A stretch of DNA of 64,000 bases, from the NCBI GenBank assembly GCA_045656705.1, contig JAZORR010000026.1, forward strand, positions 1-64,000, given 5' to 3'. Positions within the stretch are counted from its first letter, which is position 1. Each line of letters starts with the position of its first letter. The DNA comes from RGIG4576 sp045656705 (GTDB taxonomy: Bacteria > Bacteroidota > Bacteroidia > Bacteroidales > Muribaculaceae). The notes under the pieces were generated by a model. That model was not told the origin of the DNA. It made no database searches and was given only the letters and a program-made list of their open reading frames with translations. A program made the translations under genes and the position numbers. This document shows positions 16,975-26,537 of this stretch, piece after piece.

Positions 16975-17969
16975 AGTAAAATGCTATCTATTATTTGCTT
17001 TTCTTCGTCGGAGAAAATAATATTGCCACAACCGAGACTATCTTTCAATTGCTCTACAGTGCGAGGGCCAATTATCACAGAAGTGACAGGCTCGTGGGCA
17101 AGTATCCACGCCACAGCCATTTGTGCCAGTGATTGACCACGTTGCATGGCAAGGTCGTTGAGGCGTGCTACCTTTTCGATAATTTCGGGAGTAACATTGG
17201 CATTGGTGAGATAGCGACCACGTCCCACGCGAGAATCGGCAGGCACACCTTTGAGGTATTTATCGGACAACACACCTTGTGCTATAGGCGAAAAGGCAGT
17301 AAATCCAATACCCTTATCTTGCAAGAATTGGAAATGTTCGCATTCAACATCACGCACCATCATATTATATTTACCCTGATAGATGAGAGGATGCACCTTT
17401 TCTGCTTCGAGATAAGCCACAGCCTTGGCAAGCACATCTACAGGATAGTTTGACAATCCTACATAAAGAGCTTTGCCTTGTCGCACCATATCCACAAGAG
17501 CCTGCATCGTTTCTTCGACAGGAGTTTCACCGTCATAACGATGAGAATAATAGATATCTACATAGTCGAGATTCATACGCTTGAGCGACTCCTCGAGACT
17601 GGTGATCATCATCTTGCGCGACGAACCCACTCCATAAGGACCATCCCACATATTATATCCCGCCTTGGTGGTGACAATCATTTCGTGACGATATGGGCGA
17701 AAATCCTGAGCATAGACACGACCAAAAGTTTCTTCGGCACTACCAAATGGAGGTCCATAGTTATTGGCAAGATCGAAACAAGTAATACCATTATCGAATG
17801 CATAACGCATCTTGGCACGACTTTCCTCAAAACTATCTACGCCGCCAAAATTCCACCAGAAACCGAGCGACAATTGAGGCAATTTAATGCCTGAATTTCC
17901 ACTGCGACGATAACTCATTTTATCATCGGCATATCTATCGGTACTTGCTTTATAATTATTATCAATCAT
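16971..17969 (-). CDS. aldo/keto reductase, YghZ (L-glyceraldehyde 3-phosphate reductase) type
   Basis: A 332-residue NADPH-dependent reductase with a TIM-barrel fold. The catalytic tetrad is visible: Asp and Tyr in CFDLANNYG, Lys in TTKAGYN, His in YYSHRYD; the cofactor-binding end shows VIIGPRTVEQL. The length and the NNYGPPFGSAEETFG segment fit the YghZ group, which reduces L-glyceraldehyde 3-phosphate and methylglyoxal. It starts one base after the argH stop and overlaps the next gene by 4 bp, so it is in one operon with both. Confidence 0.88.
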   Translation of the reverse strand: MIDNNYKASTDRYADDKMSYRRSGNSGIKLPQLSLGFWWNFGGVDSFEESRAKMRYAFDNGITCFDLANNYGPPFGSAEETFGRVYAQDFRPYRHEMIVTTKAGYNMWDGPYGVGSSRKMMITSLEESLKRMNLDYVDIYYSHRYDGETPVEETMQALVDMVRQGKALYVGLSNYPVDVLAKAVAYLEAEKVHPLIYQGKYNMMVRDVECEHFQFLQDKGIGFTAFSPIAQGVLSDKYLKGVPADSRVGRGRYLTNANVTPEIIEKVARLNDLAMQRGQSLAQMAVAWILAHEPVTSVIIGPRTVEQLKDSLGCGNIIFSDEEKQIIDSILL

Positions 17970-17970
17970 C

Positions 17971-19311
17971 TTATTTTCCTAATAAAGAGGTGAAAGCACT
18001 GTGATAAGTATCGAAGTCGAAACCATCGAGAATCGAGCAATACATTTCTTCGATTTGCAAATTGCAAAGGTTGCCGATAGAACCTTCGTGAGTGTGGTGT
18101 ACTTCCTTGACAGGTGTGAAATTACCTGCTTCAATATCAAGTCCCACCTTCTTATATGCATCGCGGAAAGGCATACCCTCACTTGCAAGACGATTCACTT
18201 CCTCAACCGAGAACATCAAATCGTAGCGAGAATCGTCGAGAATACTCTCGTTCACCTTCACTTGGCTTACCATAGCAATGACCATAGCAAGGATATTTTT
18301 CAAATCGGCAAAGGCTGGAAGGAACGATTCTTTAATCATCTGCAAATCGCGGAAGTATCCACAAGGCAGATTATTGGTAATAAGAGTGATTTCGTAAGGC
18401 AATGCTTGCAATTTATTACACTTGGCACGAGTGAGTTCAAATACATCAGGATTTTTCTTATGTGGCATAATAGACGAACCTGTGGTAAATTCATCGGACA
18501 ACTTAATAAAACCGAAATTCTGGCTATTATACATACAAGCATCAAAGGCCAACTTAGACACAGTGGCAGCCACATTAGCAAGTGCTTGAGCCACTATTCG
18601 TTCGGTCTTACCACGTCCCATTTGGGCATAGACCACATTGTAATCGAGAGACTCGAAACCGAGCAAACGAGTGGTCATAGTGCGATTGAGAGGGAACGAA
18701 GAACCATATCCTGCAGCCGAGCCAAGAGGGTTGCGATTGACCACCTTATATGCAGCCTGAAGCACAGTGAGGTCGTCGACAAGTGATTCGGCATAAGCAC
18801 CAAACCACAATCCAAACGATGAAGGCATAGCCACTTGAAGGTGAGTGTAACCCGGTATAAGCACATTTTGATACTTATTGCTTTGTGCTACAAGAGTCTT
18901 GAACAAAGCTGTGAGATTCTCCACCACGCTCTCAAGTTCGCTACGAATGAAAAGACGAAGGTCCACAAGTACCTGATCGTTGCGAGAACGACCAGAATGT
19001 ATCTTCTTACCCACATCGCCAAGTCGACGAGTGAGCATAAGTTCCACTTGCGAATGCACATCTTCTATATCGTCTTCGATAACGAAATTACCCGCCTCAA
19101 TCTCGGCATAAATCTCACGCAAAGCCACAGTAAGCTGTTTCAACTCATCGGCAGTGAGCAATCCTATGCTTTCGAGCATAGTGATATGAGCCATAGACCC
19201 CAACACATCGTAAGGAGCCAAATACATATCCATTTCTCTATCTCGTCCCACTGTGTAAGTTTCCACATCGTGATTTACTTGCACAGTTTTTTCCCAAAGT
19301 TTCGATGCCAT
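17971..19311 (-). CDS. argH: argininosuccinate lyase
   Basis: The last enzyme of arginine synthesis, splitting argininosuccinate into arginine and fumarate. The family signature GSSIMPHKKNPD with the catalytic Ser loop is present, as are SGRSRNDQV and the TH of PGYTHLQ. I take the ATG at 19311 (446 residues, MASKLWEK); an earlier in-frame start at 19344 adds 11 residues that do not fit the family. First gene of a three-gene operon. Confidence 0.97.
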   Translation of the reverse strand: MASKLWEKTVQVNHDVETYTVGRDREMDMYLAPYDVLGSMAHITMLESIGLLTADELKQLTVALREIYAEIEAGNFVIEDDIEDVHSQVELMLTRRLGDVGKKIHSGRSRNDQVLVDLRLFIRSELESVVENLTALFKTLVAQSNKYQNVLIPGYTHLQVAMPSSFGLWFGAYAESLVDDLTVLQAAYKVVNRNPLGSAAGYGSSFPLNRTMTTRLLGFESLDYNVVYAQMGRGKTERIVAQALANVAATVSKLAFDACMYNSQNFGFIKLSDEFTTGSSIMPHKKNPDVFELTRAKCNKLQALPYEITLITNNLPCGYFRDLQMIKESFLPAFADLKNILAMVIAMVSQVKVNESILDDSRYDLMFSVEEVNRLASEGMPFRDAYKKVGLDIEAGNFTPVKEVHHTHEGSIGNLCNLQIEEMYCSILDGFDFDTYHSAFTSLLGK

Positions 19312-19398
19312 AAATAATAGTAAAGTGGAAATACAAAAATCCACGAAATTGGTTAAACATTAGTTGCAAGGGACATCCCCCTCACAAAATATTCTATG

Positions 19399-19406
19399 CA
19401 AAGATA
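19399..19406 (-). promoter_or_regulatory. -7 box of the argH operon
   Basis: TATCTTTG on the minus strand, about 88 bp before the argH start. No convincing TTG at -33. Confidence 0.5.
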
Positions 19407-19530
19407 CAAAAACGCCACGAATTCCATAATCTTCTACCCATCAAATTCAAACATCAGCCCTTAATTGGTTATTTTTCACTAAAATTGGTTATTTTATCCA
19501 CTATCATTAGATACTCTCAATAATTTGTAC

Positions 19531-19538
19531 TACTTTTG
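19531..19538 (+). promoter_or_regulatory. -7 box of the AraC-family gene
   Basis: TACTTTTG matches TAnnTTTG and stands 46 bp before the start codon. A TTA about 20 nt upstream is a weak -33 candidate. Confidence 0.5.
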
Positions 19539-19583
19539 AACCGAAAATAAAGCACAATATTATTTCAAATAAAAACACATAAT

Positions 19584-20456
19584 ATGACTAACAACGATTT
19601 GTATTTCGACACGAAATTGAATTATAAAATAATAAGTCTATCGGGCGATAAGCACTCCAACCAACTCGACCATTCGTTCATAGTACCTTTCCCGGTGTTT
19701 ATACTCTGCCACGCCGGAAGTGCAAAGGTGCAATTCAATGCCGAGAACCTAACCTTACACAAAGATTCACTACTATGCATATATCCCAATGTGGCACTGA
19801 AACCAATTGAGGTGAGCGAAGACTTTCAAGGTATAGCACTTGCATTCTCGCAAGAAGCAGTGATAGATAGCACCACAGGATTCAAGATTGAGTATTTTGC
19901 AAATATTTTTGTAACTCCACTCAAGAAACTCGACAATCCATTAGAGCGTAACATTATCAGCAACTTATTTGATACACTCCACACGTACTCGCTATTGGAG
20001 AAACGCTTCGAGCGAAACACCGATTTCGTATATGGCAACGTGCGCAATATCATTCTCACACTTGCCGAATTTACACACAAGAATGCAGAAAAGAGATTCT
20101 CGGCGAACACATTCTCCACTACCGACAATTATTTCCGCGAATTTATGAAACTGCTATCACAACATAGCAAGACTCAGCATAATGTGGCATTTTATGCCGA
20201 CAAACTATGTATCACCCCAAAATATCTGAACGAGATATGCCGAAAGAAGACACAAAAGACAGCAAAAGAGGTGATAACTCGTGCCGTGATAGCACAAATC
20301 AAGAGTGCACTAATGGTGTCGGGTAGTTCGGTGCAACGCATAGCCTACGAATTTAACTTCTGCGACCAATCAAGTTTTGGCAAATATTTCAAGAAAGCTG
20401 TAGGTTTGGCTCCGATGGCTTTTCGCAACAAGCACAACGATACACCAGAGGAATAA
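19584..20456 (+). CDS. AraC-family transcriptional regulator
   Basis: A 290-residue regulator with an N-terminal cupin-like sensing domain (residues about 20-130) and a C-terminal double helix-turn-helix (about 190-285) carrying KLCITPKYLNEICRKKTQKT and VQRIAYEFNFCDQSSFGKYFKKAVGLAP, the standard AraC signature. The ligand is unknown. It is followed by a terminator and then by a membrane protein on the same strand, with argH divergent upstream, so either neighbour could be its target. Confidence 0.9.
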   Translation: MTNNDLYFDTKLNYKIISLSGDKHSNQLDHSFIVPFPVFILCHAGSAKVQFNAENLTLHKDSLLCIYPNVALKPIEVSEDFQGIALAFSQEAVIDSTTGFKIEYFANIFVTPLKKLDNPLERNIISNLFDTLHTYSLLEKRFERNTDFVYGNVRNIILTLAEFTHKNAEKRFSANTFSTTDNYFREFMKLLSQHSKTQHNVAFYADKLCITPKYLNEICRKKTQKTAKEVITRAVIAQIKSALMVSGSSVQRIAYEFNFCDQSSFGKYFKKAVGLAPMAFRNKHNDTPEE

Positions 20457-20475
20457 ACCTCAATTTATAATACCC

Positions 20476-20518
20476 AAAAATAGAGTTACATCATTTATTT
20501 GATATAGCTCTATTTTTT
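20476..20518 (+). terminator. terminator after the AraC-family gene
   Basis: A long imperfect stem (AAAAATAGAGTTACATCA against TTTGATATAGCTCTATTTTT) ending in a T-run, 20 bp past the stop codon. Confidence 0.8.
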
Positions 20519-20602
20519 ATCAATAACTGCGTTTTTACTATTTTTGAGGGACCAAATAATAAATACTTGAAAGTTTTATGTATTAAACTATTTGAAAATG
20601 TT

Positions 20603-20610
20603 TAACTTTG
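20603..20610 (+). promoter_or_regulatory. -7 box of the EIIC-like gene
   Basis: TAACTTTG stands 39 bp before the start codon. No clear TTG at -33. Confidence 0.55.
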
Positions 20611-20648
20611 CCCTGTTAATTATATAATTTAACCTCAAGCTCAATACA

Positions 20649-21668
20649 ATGAATAAGAAAAAGCAATCAGTGATAGGCATATATTTTAAGACCTACATAG
20701 TAGATGCTCTCAGTTATATGGCAATGGGGCTTTTCTGCTCACTCATTTTGGGACTTATTATCAAGCAGATAGCACTTCTCCCACACATGGAGTTTCTCAG
20801 TGACATTGCCACTTTATTGCAATCGGCTCCCGTTGTAGGAGGTTCCATCGGTTTGGCTATTGCCTACGGGCTGAAACGCGATCCATTGGTCACCATTTCC
20901 ACCGTAGCAATAGGTGCTCTCGGCTACAAGTTCGGAGGTCCGATTGGAGCATATTTGGCATCCATTGTGGGACTTGAGTCAGGATCACTCGTATCGAAGC
21001 GTACCCCTGTAGATATCATCGTTACCCCAATGGTGGCGGTGGTAGTGGGAGGTCTGTTTGCCAAGTATTGTTGCGCGCCCATTAACGAGTGGGTAATGTC
21101 GTTAGGCGAGGTTATCAATCGTGCCACCACACTTCAACCATTTTTAATGGGAATTGTTGTATCAGTTTCCGTAGGTTGCTTGCTTACGCTTCCTATCAGC
21201 TCGGCTGCACTATGTATCTCCATTGGTATTGGAGGATTAGCTGCGGGAGCTGCCACAGCAGGCTGTTGTGCGCAAATGATAGGATTTGCCGTAATAAGTT
21301 ATAAAGACAACGGAATTGGAGGTCTTATCTCACAAGGGTTAGGCACATCGATGTTACAGATTGGTAATATTGTGCGCAAGCCCATTATATGGTTAGCACC
21401 TACATTGACATCGGCTATCTTAGGCCCTGTGTCGACTATGTGGTTTAAGATGACCAACAATGCAGTTGGTGCAGGTATGGGTACTGCAGGGTTGGTTGGT
21501 CCTTTAGGCTGTTGGGACACAATGGCTTCTACTACCTACCATAGTATCATTATAGCCGAAATCATCATCCTTTACTTCATTGCTCCAGCCATACTTAGTC
21601 TTTTCTTTCACTCTATTATGAAACGTTTTGGATGGGTGAAAAATGGAGATATGAAACTTTCTCGATAA
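20649..21668 (+). CDS. PTS EIIC-like membrane protein, stand-alone
   Basis: A 339-residue, very hydrophobic protein with about nine to ten membrane segments and many Gly-rich turns (GIGGLAAGAATAGCCAQMIGF; GAGMGTAGLVGPLGCWDTM). It fits the EIIC_2 group of putative PTS permeases (sugar transporter subunit IIC without fused A or B domains). No EIIA, EIIB, HPr or EI gene is nearby and Bacteroidetes generally lack a sugar PTS, so real transport by phosphorylation is doubtful; it may be an ordinary transporter. The gene has its own promoter and terminator. Confidence 0.75.
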   Translation: MNKKKQSVIGIYFKTYIVDALSYMAMGLFCSLILGLIIKQIALLPHMEFLSDIATLLQSAPVVGGSIGLAIAYGLKRDPLVTISTVAIGALGYKFGGPIGAYLASIVGLESGSLVSKRTPVDIIVTPMVAVVVGGLFAKYCCAPINEWVMSLGEVINRATTLQPFLMGIVVSVSVGCLLTLPISSAALCISIGIGGLAAGAATAGCCAQMIGFAVISYKDNGIGGLISQGLGTSMLQIGNIVRKPIIWLAPTLTSAILGPVSTMWFKMTNNAVGAGMGTAGLVGPLGCWDTMASTTYHSIIIAEIIILYFIAPAILSLFFHSIMKRFGWVKNGDMKLSR

Positions 21669-21671
21669 TAT

Positions 21672-21704
21672 AAAACGGCAGGTCATTTATTGGCTTGCCG
21701 TTTT
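21672..21704 (+). terminator. terminator of the EIIC-like gene
   Basis: AAAACGGCA pairs with TGCCGTTTT around a 15-base loop, starting right after the stop codon. Confidence 0.85.
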
Positions 21705-21764
21705 CGTATACACACCTCATATAATTGCTATTTGCTTATTTTTTTATCATTCTAAATCATTTCA

Positions 21765-21794
21765 TTGAGTTTTATTTTTTTTTGCGTAACTTTG
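21765..21794 (+). promoter_or_regulatory. promoter of the GH20 gene
   Basis: TTG at 21765-21767, exactly 19 nt, then TAACTTTG at 21787-21794: a perfect match to the Bacteroidetes consensus. The start codon follows 33 bp later. Confidence 0.8.
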
Positions 21795-21827
21795 TAAACA
21801 AATTAAACAACAAACTAATAAACATTT

Positions 21828-24323
21828 ATGCTTAAAAAACTTTTTAAAGGTGCAATGATTGCTTCAGCGTTTGCTTTCAGTGCAAACGCAGTGGCACAAG
21901 CCCCTATCACAGTGAAATGGATAATGGGCGAAAACGGTGTGCAACCAAACAAATATAGTGGAAAGTATGTGTTTATCAACACAAGTGGAGAGGAATTGGG
22001 TAGCGATTGGTCGTTTTTCTACAACCAATTTCCTCGCACAATGAAAATCAACGATGATGCTCCACTTTCGCTTAAAACAGTAAAAAAGGGTTATTACTAT
22101 TTCACTCCAAACGAAAAATATCAGCCATTGGCTCCTGGTGATTCTATCGTGATAGACATCATACAGAATGGTGTGCATCCAGCTATCAACTTCGGTCCTG
22201 ATGGCGGCCACTTTGCTTTCCATGGTAAAGCGGCAATGGCAGCACCATTCGTTCGCCCAACAATGAACAACCCATTGCAATGGGCAGCGAAGGGTAAGGA
22301 ATATGTAAACTACCCTGATGGAAAGTTTATGTATGAAAAGAATGCATCAATCAATCCATCTGATGCAAGTGCTCAGTTAGGAGTATATGACATTCTACCT
22401 TTGCCAAAGAACGTGAGCAAACTTGGTAAAGATGTGGTAGTGCCAACCGAAGTAAAGACTAAACTTGGTGACAAGAGTCTTGAAAATGCTCAAATCTACC
22501 TTACTGAAAAGATGAATGCTTGTGGCATAAATATTGCCAACAAGGCTAAGTTTGCTATCGAACTATCACTTATCAATGACAAGAGCAAAAATAGCGAATA
22601 TTACACACTCAAGGTGGACAAAAAAGGTGTGAAGATTGCGGGTAATTCGCCTGCTGGTGTGCTAAATGGTGTGAAAACTCTTGTGGCTGCACTCGAACGC
22701 ACAAATGGCACAAACACTCTTCAAGAAGTGGTGATTGCCGACTATCCCGATTTGGCTCATCGCGGTATGATGCTTGATATTTCGCGCAATTACACTCCAT
22801 ATGAAAGTGTGAAGGACTATATCGATATTCTCGCTTCGTATAAGATCAACATTTTCCATTTCCACTTCAACGACGATGAGGCTTGGCGTGTAGAAATTCC
22901 AGGATTGCCAGAACTTACCTCTTACGGTTCACGCAAGGGTATGACTCTCGACGAAAAGGATTTCTTGATGCAAACTTATGCTGGTAATGGTAACCCCGAC
23001 GACCTAAGCACAAGTGCCAACGGATATATCACAGCCGACCAATTTGTGGAACTTGTGAAGTATGCTCACATTCGTGGTGTGGAAATAATTCCTGAAATAG
23101 AAACTCCCGGTCACGCTCGCTCAGTAATCCTATCTATGAAGAAGCGTTATCGCAACTACATCGACACCGACCGCCAAAAGGCTGAAGAATTTGTGGTGTG
23201 GGATATGACCGACACTACCAACAATTATATCTCGGCTCAAGGCTACAACGACAATGTGCTTAACCTTGCTGTGCCAGGCACTTATCGTTTCGTACAAAAG
23301 GTGATAGACGAACTTGATGCTATGTATGCCAAGGCTGGTGTGAAGCTAAAGACAGTACACCTTGGAGGCGACGAAGTGGCTGATGGTGCATGGGACAATT
23401 CTCCTGCTATCAAGCATATGATGGAGGAAATGAAATACACCAAGATACGCCAAATTGAAGAGTATTATCTTGATAAGATGACTGCTTATCTCGAAAAGAA
23501 AGGCATCAAGGCTGGTGCATGGCAAGAAGCAGCCCTCAAACATCCTGAAGAATTCCACAACAAAGTGGCTAACCGATTCTATATGATAAACGGATGGCAA
23601 ACTGTGGGCGCTCGCGACTCTATACCTTATCACATTGCCAACCATGGCTATCCTGTGATATTAAGTAATGCCAATAACTTCTACCTCGACTTCGTGTATA
23701 GCCGTCACCAAGACGAACCTGGACACAACTGGGGTGGTGCTGTGGATGAATTCACATCGTGGGATGCTCAACCATTCCATGTGTATCGCTCGGCTCGCTT
23801 TGCTATCTCGGGCAAGAGAAACAACCTCGAAACTATAGGCAATGGCAAACCTGCTATAGAAAAGCCTGAAAATATCATAGGTATTCAAGGTCAACTTTGG
23901 GCTGAAACACTTCGTGGATACAACACAGTGCAATACTACACTTTCCCAAAGATTTTTGGTATCGTAGAAAGAGGATGGAACGCAAATCCTGCTTGGGGTG
24001 CCGACAATGAGGATTCTCCTCTTTACCTAAATGAACGCGCTCACTACAACCTACAGATAGGTGTGAAGGAATTGCCTACCCTTGCTAAGCGTGGTACAAA
24101 CTTCCGTATCGGTCAACCAGGTATCATAGCTCAAGATGGCAAACTTCTTGCCAATAAGCAATATCCAGGTGTGGTGATACGCTACACTTTCGACGGAAGC
24201 GAACCTACCGAAAAATCGGCAGAATGGAATGCTCCTGTGACTATTCCTGCTGGCACTAAAGTGGTGAAAGCACGCGCATTCTACCTCGGCAAGCAAAGTG
24301 TAACTACATTCCTTTGGATGTAA
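21828..24323 (+). CDS. secreted beta-N-acetylhexosaminidase, GH20
   Basis: An 831-residue enzyme that removes terminal N-acetylglucosamine or N-acetylgalactosamine. Domains in order: signal peptide (1-24, ending NAVAQ); CHB_HEX-type N-terminal domain (about 27-135); GH20b domain (about 165-300); GH20 catalytic barrel (about 310-680) with HFHFNDDEAWR and the catalytic pair Asp515-Glu516 in HLGGDEVADGAW; C-terminal CHB_HEX_C-like domain (about 765-831, YTFDGSEPTEKS). This architecture fits chitobiase-type enzymes that in gut Bacteroidetes trim host mucin or N-glycans. Monocistronic, with its own promoter and terminator. Confidence 0.93.
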   Translation: MLKKLFKGAMIASAFAFSANAVAQAPITVKWIMGENGVQPNKYSGKYVFINTSGEELGSDWSFFYNQFPRTMKINDDAPLSLKTVKKGYYYFTPNEKYQPLAPGDSIVIDIIQNGVHPAINFGPDGGHFAFHGKAAMAAPFVRPTMNNPLQWAAKGKEYVNYPDGKFMYEKNASINPSDASAQLGVYDILPLPKNVSKLGKDVVVPTEVKTKLGDKSLENAQIYLTEKMNACGINIANKAKFAIELSLINDKSKNSEYYTLKVDKKGVKIAGNSPAGVLNGVKTLVAALERTNGTNTLQEVVIADYPDLAHRGMMLDISRNYTPYESVKDYIDILASYKINIFHFHFNDDEAWRVEIPGLPELTSYGSRKGMTLDEKDFLMQTYAGNGNPDDLSTSANGYITADQFVELVKYAHIRGVEIIPEIETPGHARSVILSMKKRYRNYIDTDRQKAEEFVVWDMTDTTNNYISAQGYNDNVLNLAVPGTYRFVQKVIDELDAMYAKAGVKLKTVHLGGDEVADGAWDNSPAIKHMMEEMKYTKIRQIEEYYLDKMTAYLEKKGIKAGAWQEAALKHPEEFHNKVANRFYMINGWQTVGARDSIPYHIANHGYPVILSNANNFYLDFVYSRHQDEPGHNWGGAVDEFTSWDAQPFHVYRSARFAISGKRNNLETIGNGKPAIEKPENIIGIQGQLWAETLRGYNTVQYYTFPKIFGIVERGWNANPAWGADNEDSPLYLNERAHYNLQIGVKELPTLAKRGTNFRIGQPGIIAQDGKLLANKQYPGVVIRYTFDGSEPTEKSAEWNAPVTIPAGTKVVKARAFYLGKQSVTTFLWM

Positions 24324-24348
24324 TAAAAAATATACCATACAGAAAATC

Positions 24349-24387
24349 AAAAGGCGAACTTCACATTGTGTGAGGTTCGCCTTTTTT
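24349..24387. terminator. bidirectional terminator between convergent genes
   Basis: AAAAGGCGAAC-TTCACA pairs with TGTGAG-GTTCGCCTTTT around TTG, with T-runs on the plus strand and A-runs before it, so it can serve both the GH20 gene and the SGNH hydrolase gene. Confidence 0.85.
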
Positions 24388-24405
24388 ATATATAAATTAT
24401 ATTAG

Positions 24406-25086
24406 TTATTTCACATATTTACCTATGGTCTTCATTACCACTTCTTCCATTATAGCATAAGCATCGGCATTAGGATGACAACCATCTTTACTCAAAGATA
24501 TCGGTAGTCCTCCACGCTCGTCGGCAAGAGGAGTGTAATAGTCGACATATGCTATTTTATTCTTCTTTGCATAAACCTTTAACATATCGTTGAGTTTGCG
24601 AATTTCGTCGGCAGGTTGCAACTCTGGCATCCAACTAAATCCAGCGCAAGGAAGCACCGAAGCAATCACAGGCTTAATGCCATTGCTCTTTGCAATCTCA
24701 CACATCGACTTAATGTTTTGCACGATATGTTCGAGCGAAATAAGTCCGTTGTTGCGTGCAATGTCGTTGGTACCCGACAATATCACCACAGCCTTAGGCT
24801 TCAAATCCACCACATCGCTCTGGAAACGCACAAGCATCTGCGATGACACCTGACCACTGATGCCACGACCGACAATGTTGTGCTTCGCAAAGAATTCAGG
24901 ACGCGTTTTCGCCCAGAAATCGGTAATAGAATTACCCATAAACACCACAGCCGGAGCTTTAGTGAGAGAATCGTTTTTAGCCTCATAACGATAGAATTGT
25001 GCCCAATCCTTACGTTTGTTTTGAGCCAGCGAAGTAGCACATACACAACACAAAACCATCAATAGGAAAATGCTCTTTATCTTCAT
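24406..25086 (-). CDS. secreted SGNH/GDSL-family hydrolase
   Basis: A 226-residue protein with a signal peptide (1-21, ending SLAQ) and the four SGNH blocks: GNSIT (Ser), GRGISGQ (Gly), SGTNDI (Asn) and SKDGCHPNADAY (Asp-His). Members are esterases or lipases acting on lipids or acetylated sugars. Placement opposite the GH20 gene suggests a periplasmic sugar-ester role, but the substrate cannot be read from the sequence. Confidence 0.9.
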   Translation of the reverse strand: MKIKSIFLLMVLCCVCATSLAQNKRKDWAQFYRYEAKNDSLTKAPAVVFMGNSITDFWAKTRPEFFAKHNIVGRGISGQVSSQMLVRFQSDVVDLKPKAVVILSGTNDIARNNGLISLEHIVQNIKSMCEIAKSNGIKPVIASVLPCAGFSWMPELQPADEIRKLNDMLKVYAKKNKIAYVDYYTPLADERGGLPISLSKDGCHPNADAYAIMEEVVMKTIGKYVK

Positions 25087-25195
25087 AACAGATTATATTT
25101 TTTATTTGATGCTCCGAAATTACAAAAAATATTCGGATAACATTAAAGAATTTATTAACGAATTGAATCTAAAAGTTTTTTTAACAATGAAATCA

Positions 25196-25226
25196 TTGTG
25201 AATACGCATTTAATTTCATAACTTTG
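25196..25226 (+). promoter_or_regulatory. promoter of sbcDC
   Basis: TTG at 25196-25198, 20 nt, then TAACTTTG at 25219-25226. The sbcD start lies 81 bp downstream. Confidence 0.7.
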
Positions 25227-25307
25227 AAAAATCATGATAAAACTTATTTTTTAAGGAATAAAATGGAAATCACAAACATTGAGTTATAAACGCTAAAAAC
25301 TAAAAAT

Positions 25308-26525
25308 ATGAAAGTTTTACACACAAGCGATTGGCATTTAGGTCAAGAATTTTACAATTACGACCGCATAGAGGAGCACAAATCATTCCTCAACCAAATC
25401 AAGAACATCGTTGCAGAAGAGAAACCTGACGTCCTTATGGTGTGTGGCGATATCTATCATAATGGCACTCCATCAAATGCCACGATGACTCTATTTACCG
25501 AACACTTGCTCGAAATTGCAAACACCCATAAGGGAATGAAAACCATAATCACAGCAGGTAATCACGATAGTAGTTCGCGTCTTGAAATCACGCGCAAACT
25601 TTGGGAACTTGCCGATGTAAATGTTGTGGGCAAAATCGAAAAGGTAGACGATATAGTAAATCTCGACCGCCTCATCATCCCTGTAAACAACGCAAGCAAT
25701 GAAATCATAGGCTACATTGTAGCAATGCCTCATGTATTTCCACAAGCATACCCTTTAATGACAACCGATACCCCACGCGATGAAAGAGAAAAGATGTTTT
25801 GGGAGGCACTCAACACTCGCCTTCACGAAATCAACACCGAAAATCTGCCAGTGGTGATGATGGCTCATATGGCTATAACAGGAAGCGACACTATAGGTCA
25901 CGACCTTACTCGTGGAAATATGGATTATGAAGACATCTCTAATATCAAGGTTGATTTTGACTATCTTGCACTTGGTCACATTCATTGTCCACAAGATATA
26001 AAAGGAGCAAATGCTCGTTATTGTGGTACACCAATACCAGTAAGTTTTGATGAGGATTACAAGCACTCGGTATCAATAGTAGAGGTAGATAAAGGATGTA
26101 AACCTACAATTCGCACTATTGAAATCAACAATCCTATACCTATAATTACATTCCCAAAAGAGGCTAAGGAATTTGAGGATGTTCTTAAAGAATTGGAAAA
26201 CCTCAAAGATGAGAAAATATATCTAAGGCTTAATGTGAAACTCACTGATGTGGCACCCACTAATGCAAGAGAGCGTATAGTGCAAACACTTAAAGACAAG
26301 CAAATAAGATTTTGCACTATCAAGTGGGAACGCGAGCATCAAGAACAAACCGAAGAAATAGAAAGTCTAAACATTGAAGAAGTGCAACAAATTTCTCCTA
26401 TTGAATTAGCAAAACGCTATTATCGCGAAAAATTCAATTCAGAAATGAACGATGAATATGTGGAAATGCTTGATTTTGCAATACAAGAAGTGAACAAAGA
26501 CAAAAATGCTAACGCTGAATCTTAA
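25308..26525 (+). CDS. sbcD: DNA double-strand break repair nuclease subunit SbcD
   Basis: A 405-residue Mre11-type nuclease. The metallophosphatase motifs are in order: DWHLG, GDIYHNG, GNHDSSS and ALGHIHCPQD. With SbcC it cuts hairpins and protein-blocked DNA ends. The C-terminal capping domain and helix that bind SbcC follow. It is 12 bp ahead of sbcC. Confidence 0.96.
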   Translation: MKVLHTSDWHLGQEFYNYDRIEEHKSFLNQIKNIVAEEKPDVLMVCGDIYHNGTPSNATMTLFTEHLLEIANTHKGMKTIITAGNHDSSSRLEITRKLWELADVNVVGKIEKVDDIVNLDRLIIPVNNASNEIIGYIVAMPHVFPQAYPLMTTDTPRDEREKMFWEALNTRLHEINTENLPVVMMAHMAITGSDTIGHDLTRGNMDYEDISNIKVDFDYLALGHIHCPQDIKGANARYCGTPIPVSFDEDYKHSVSIVEVDKGCKPTIRTIEINNPIPIITFPKEAKEFEDVLKELENLKDEKIYLRLNVKLTDVAPTNARERIVQTLKDKQIRFCTIKWEREHQEQTEEIESLNIEEVQQISPIELAKRYYREKFNSEMNDEYVEMLDFAIQEVNKDKNANAES

Positions 26526-26537
26526 TCAATAATAGTT

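Noticed and set aside
20649..21668. An active sugar phosphotransferase system.
   Set aside because: No EIIA, EIIB, HPr or EI gene or fused domain is present in the window; only the membrane domain can be supported.
21828..25086. The GH20 and SGNH genes as enzymes of the Sus-like locus.
   Set aside because: They are more than 18 kb away, on their own promoters and terminators, with unrelated genes between.
25263..25289. An eight-codon upstream frame before sbcD as a leader peptide.
   Set aside because: It has no regulatory codon run and no attenuator hairpin follows; such short frames are common by chance.
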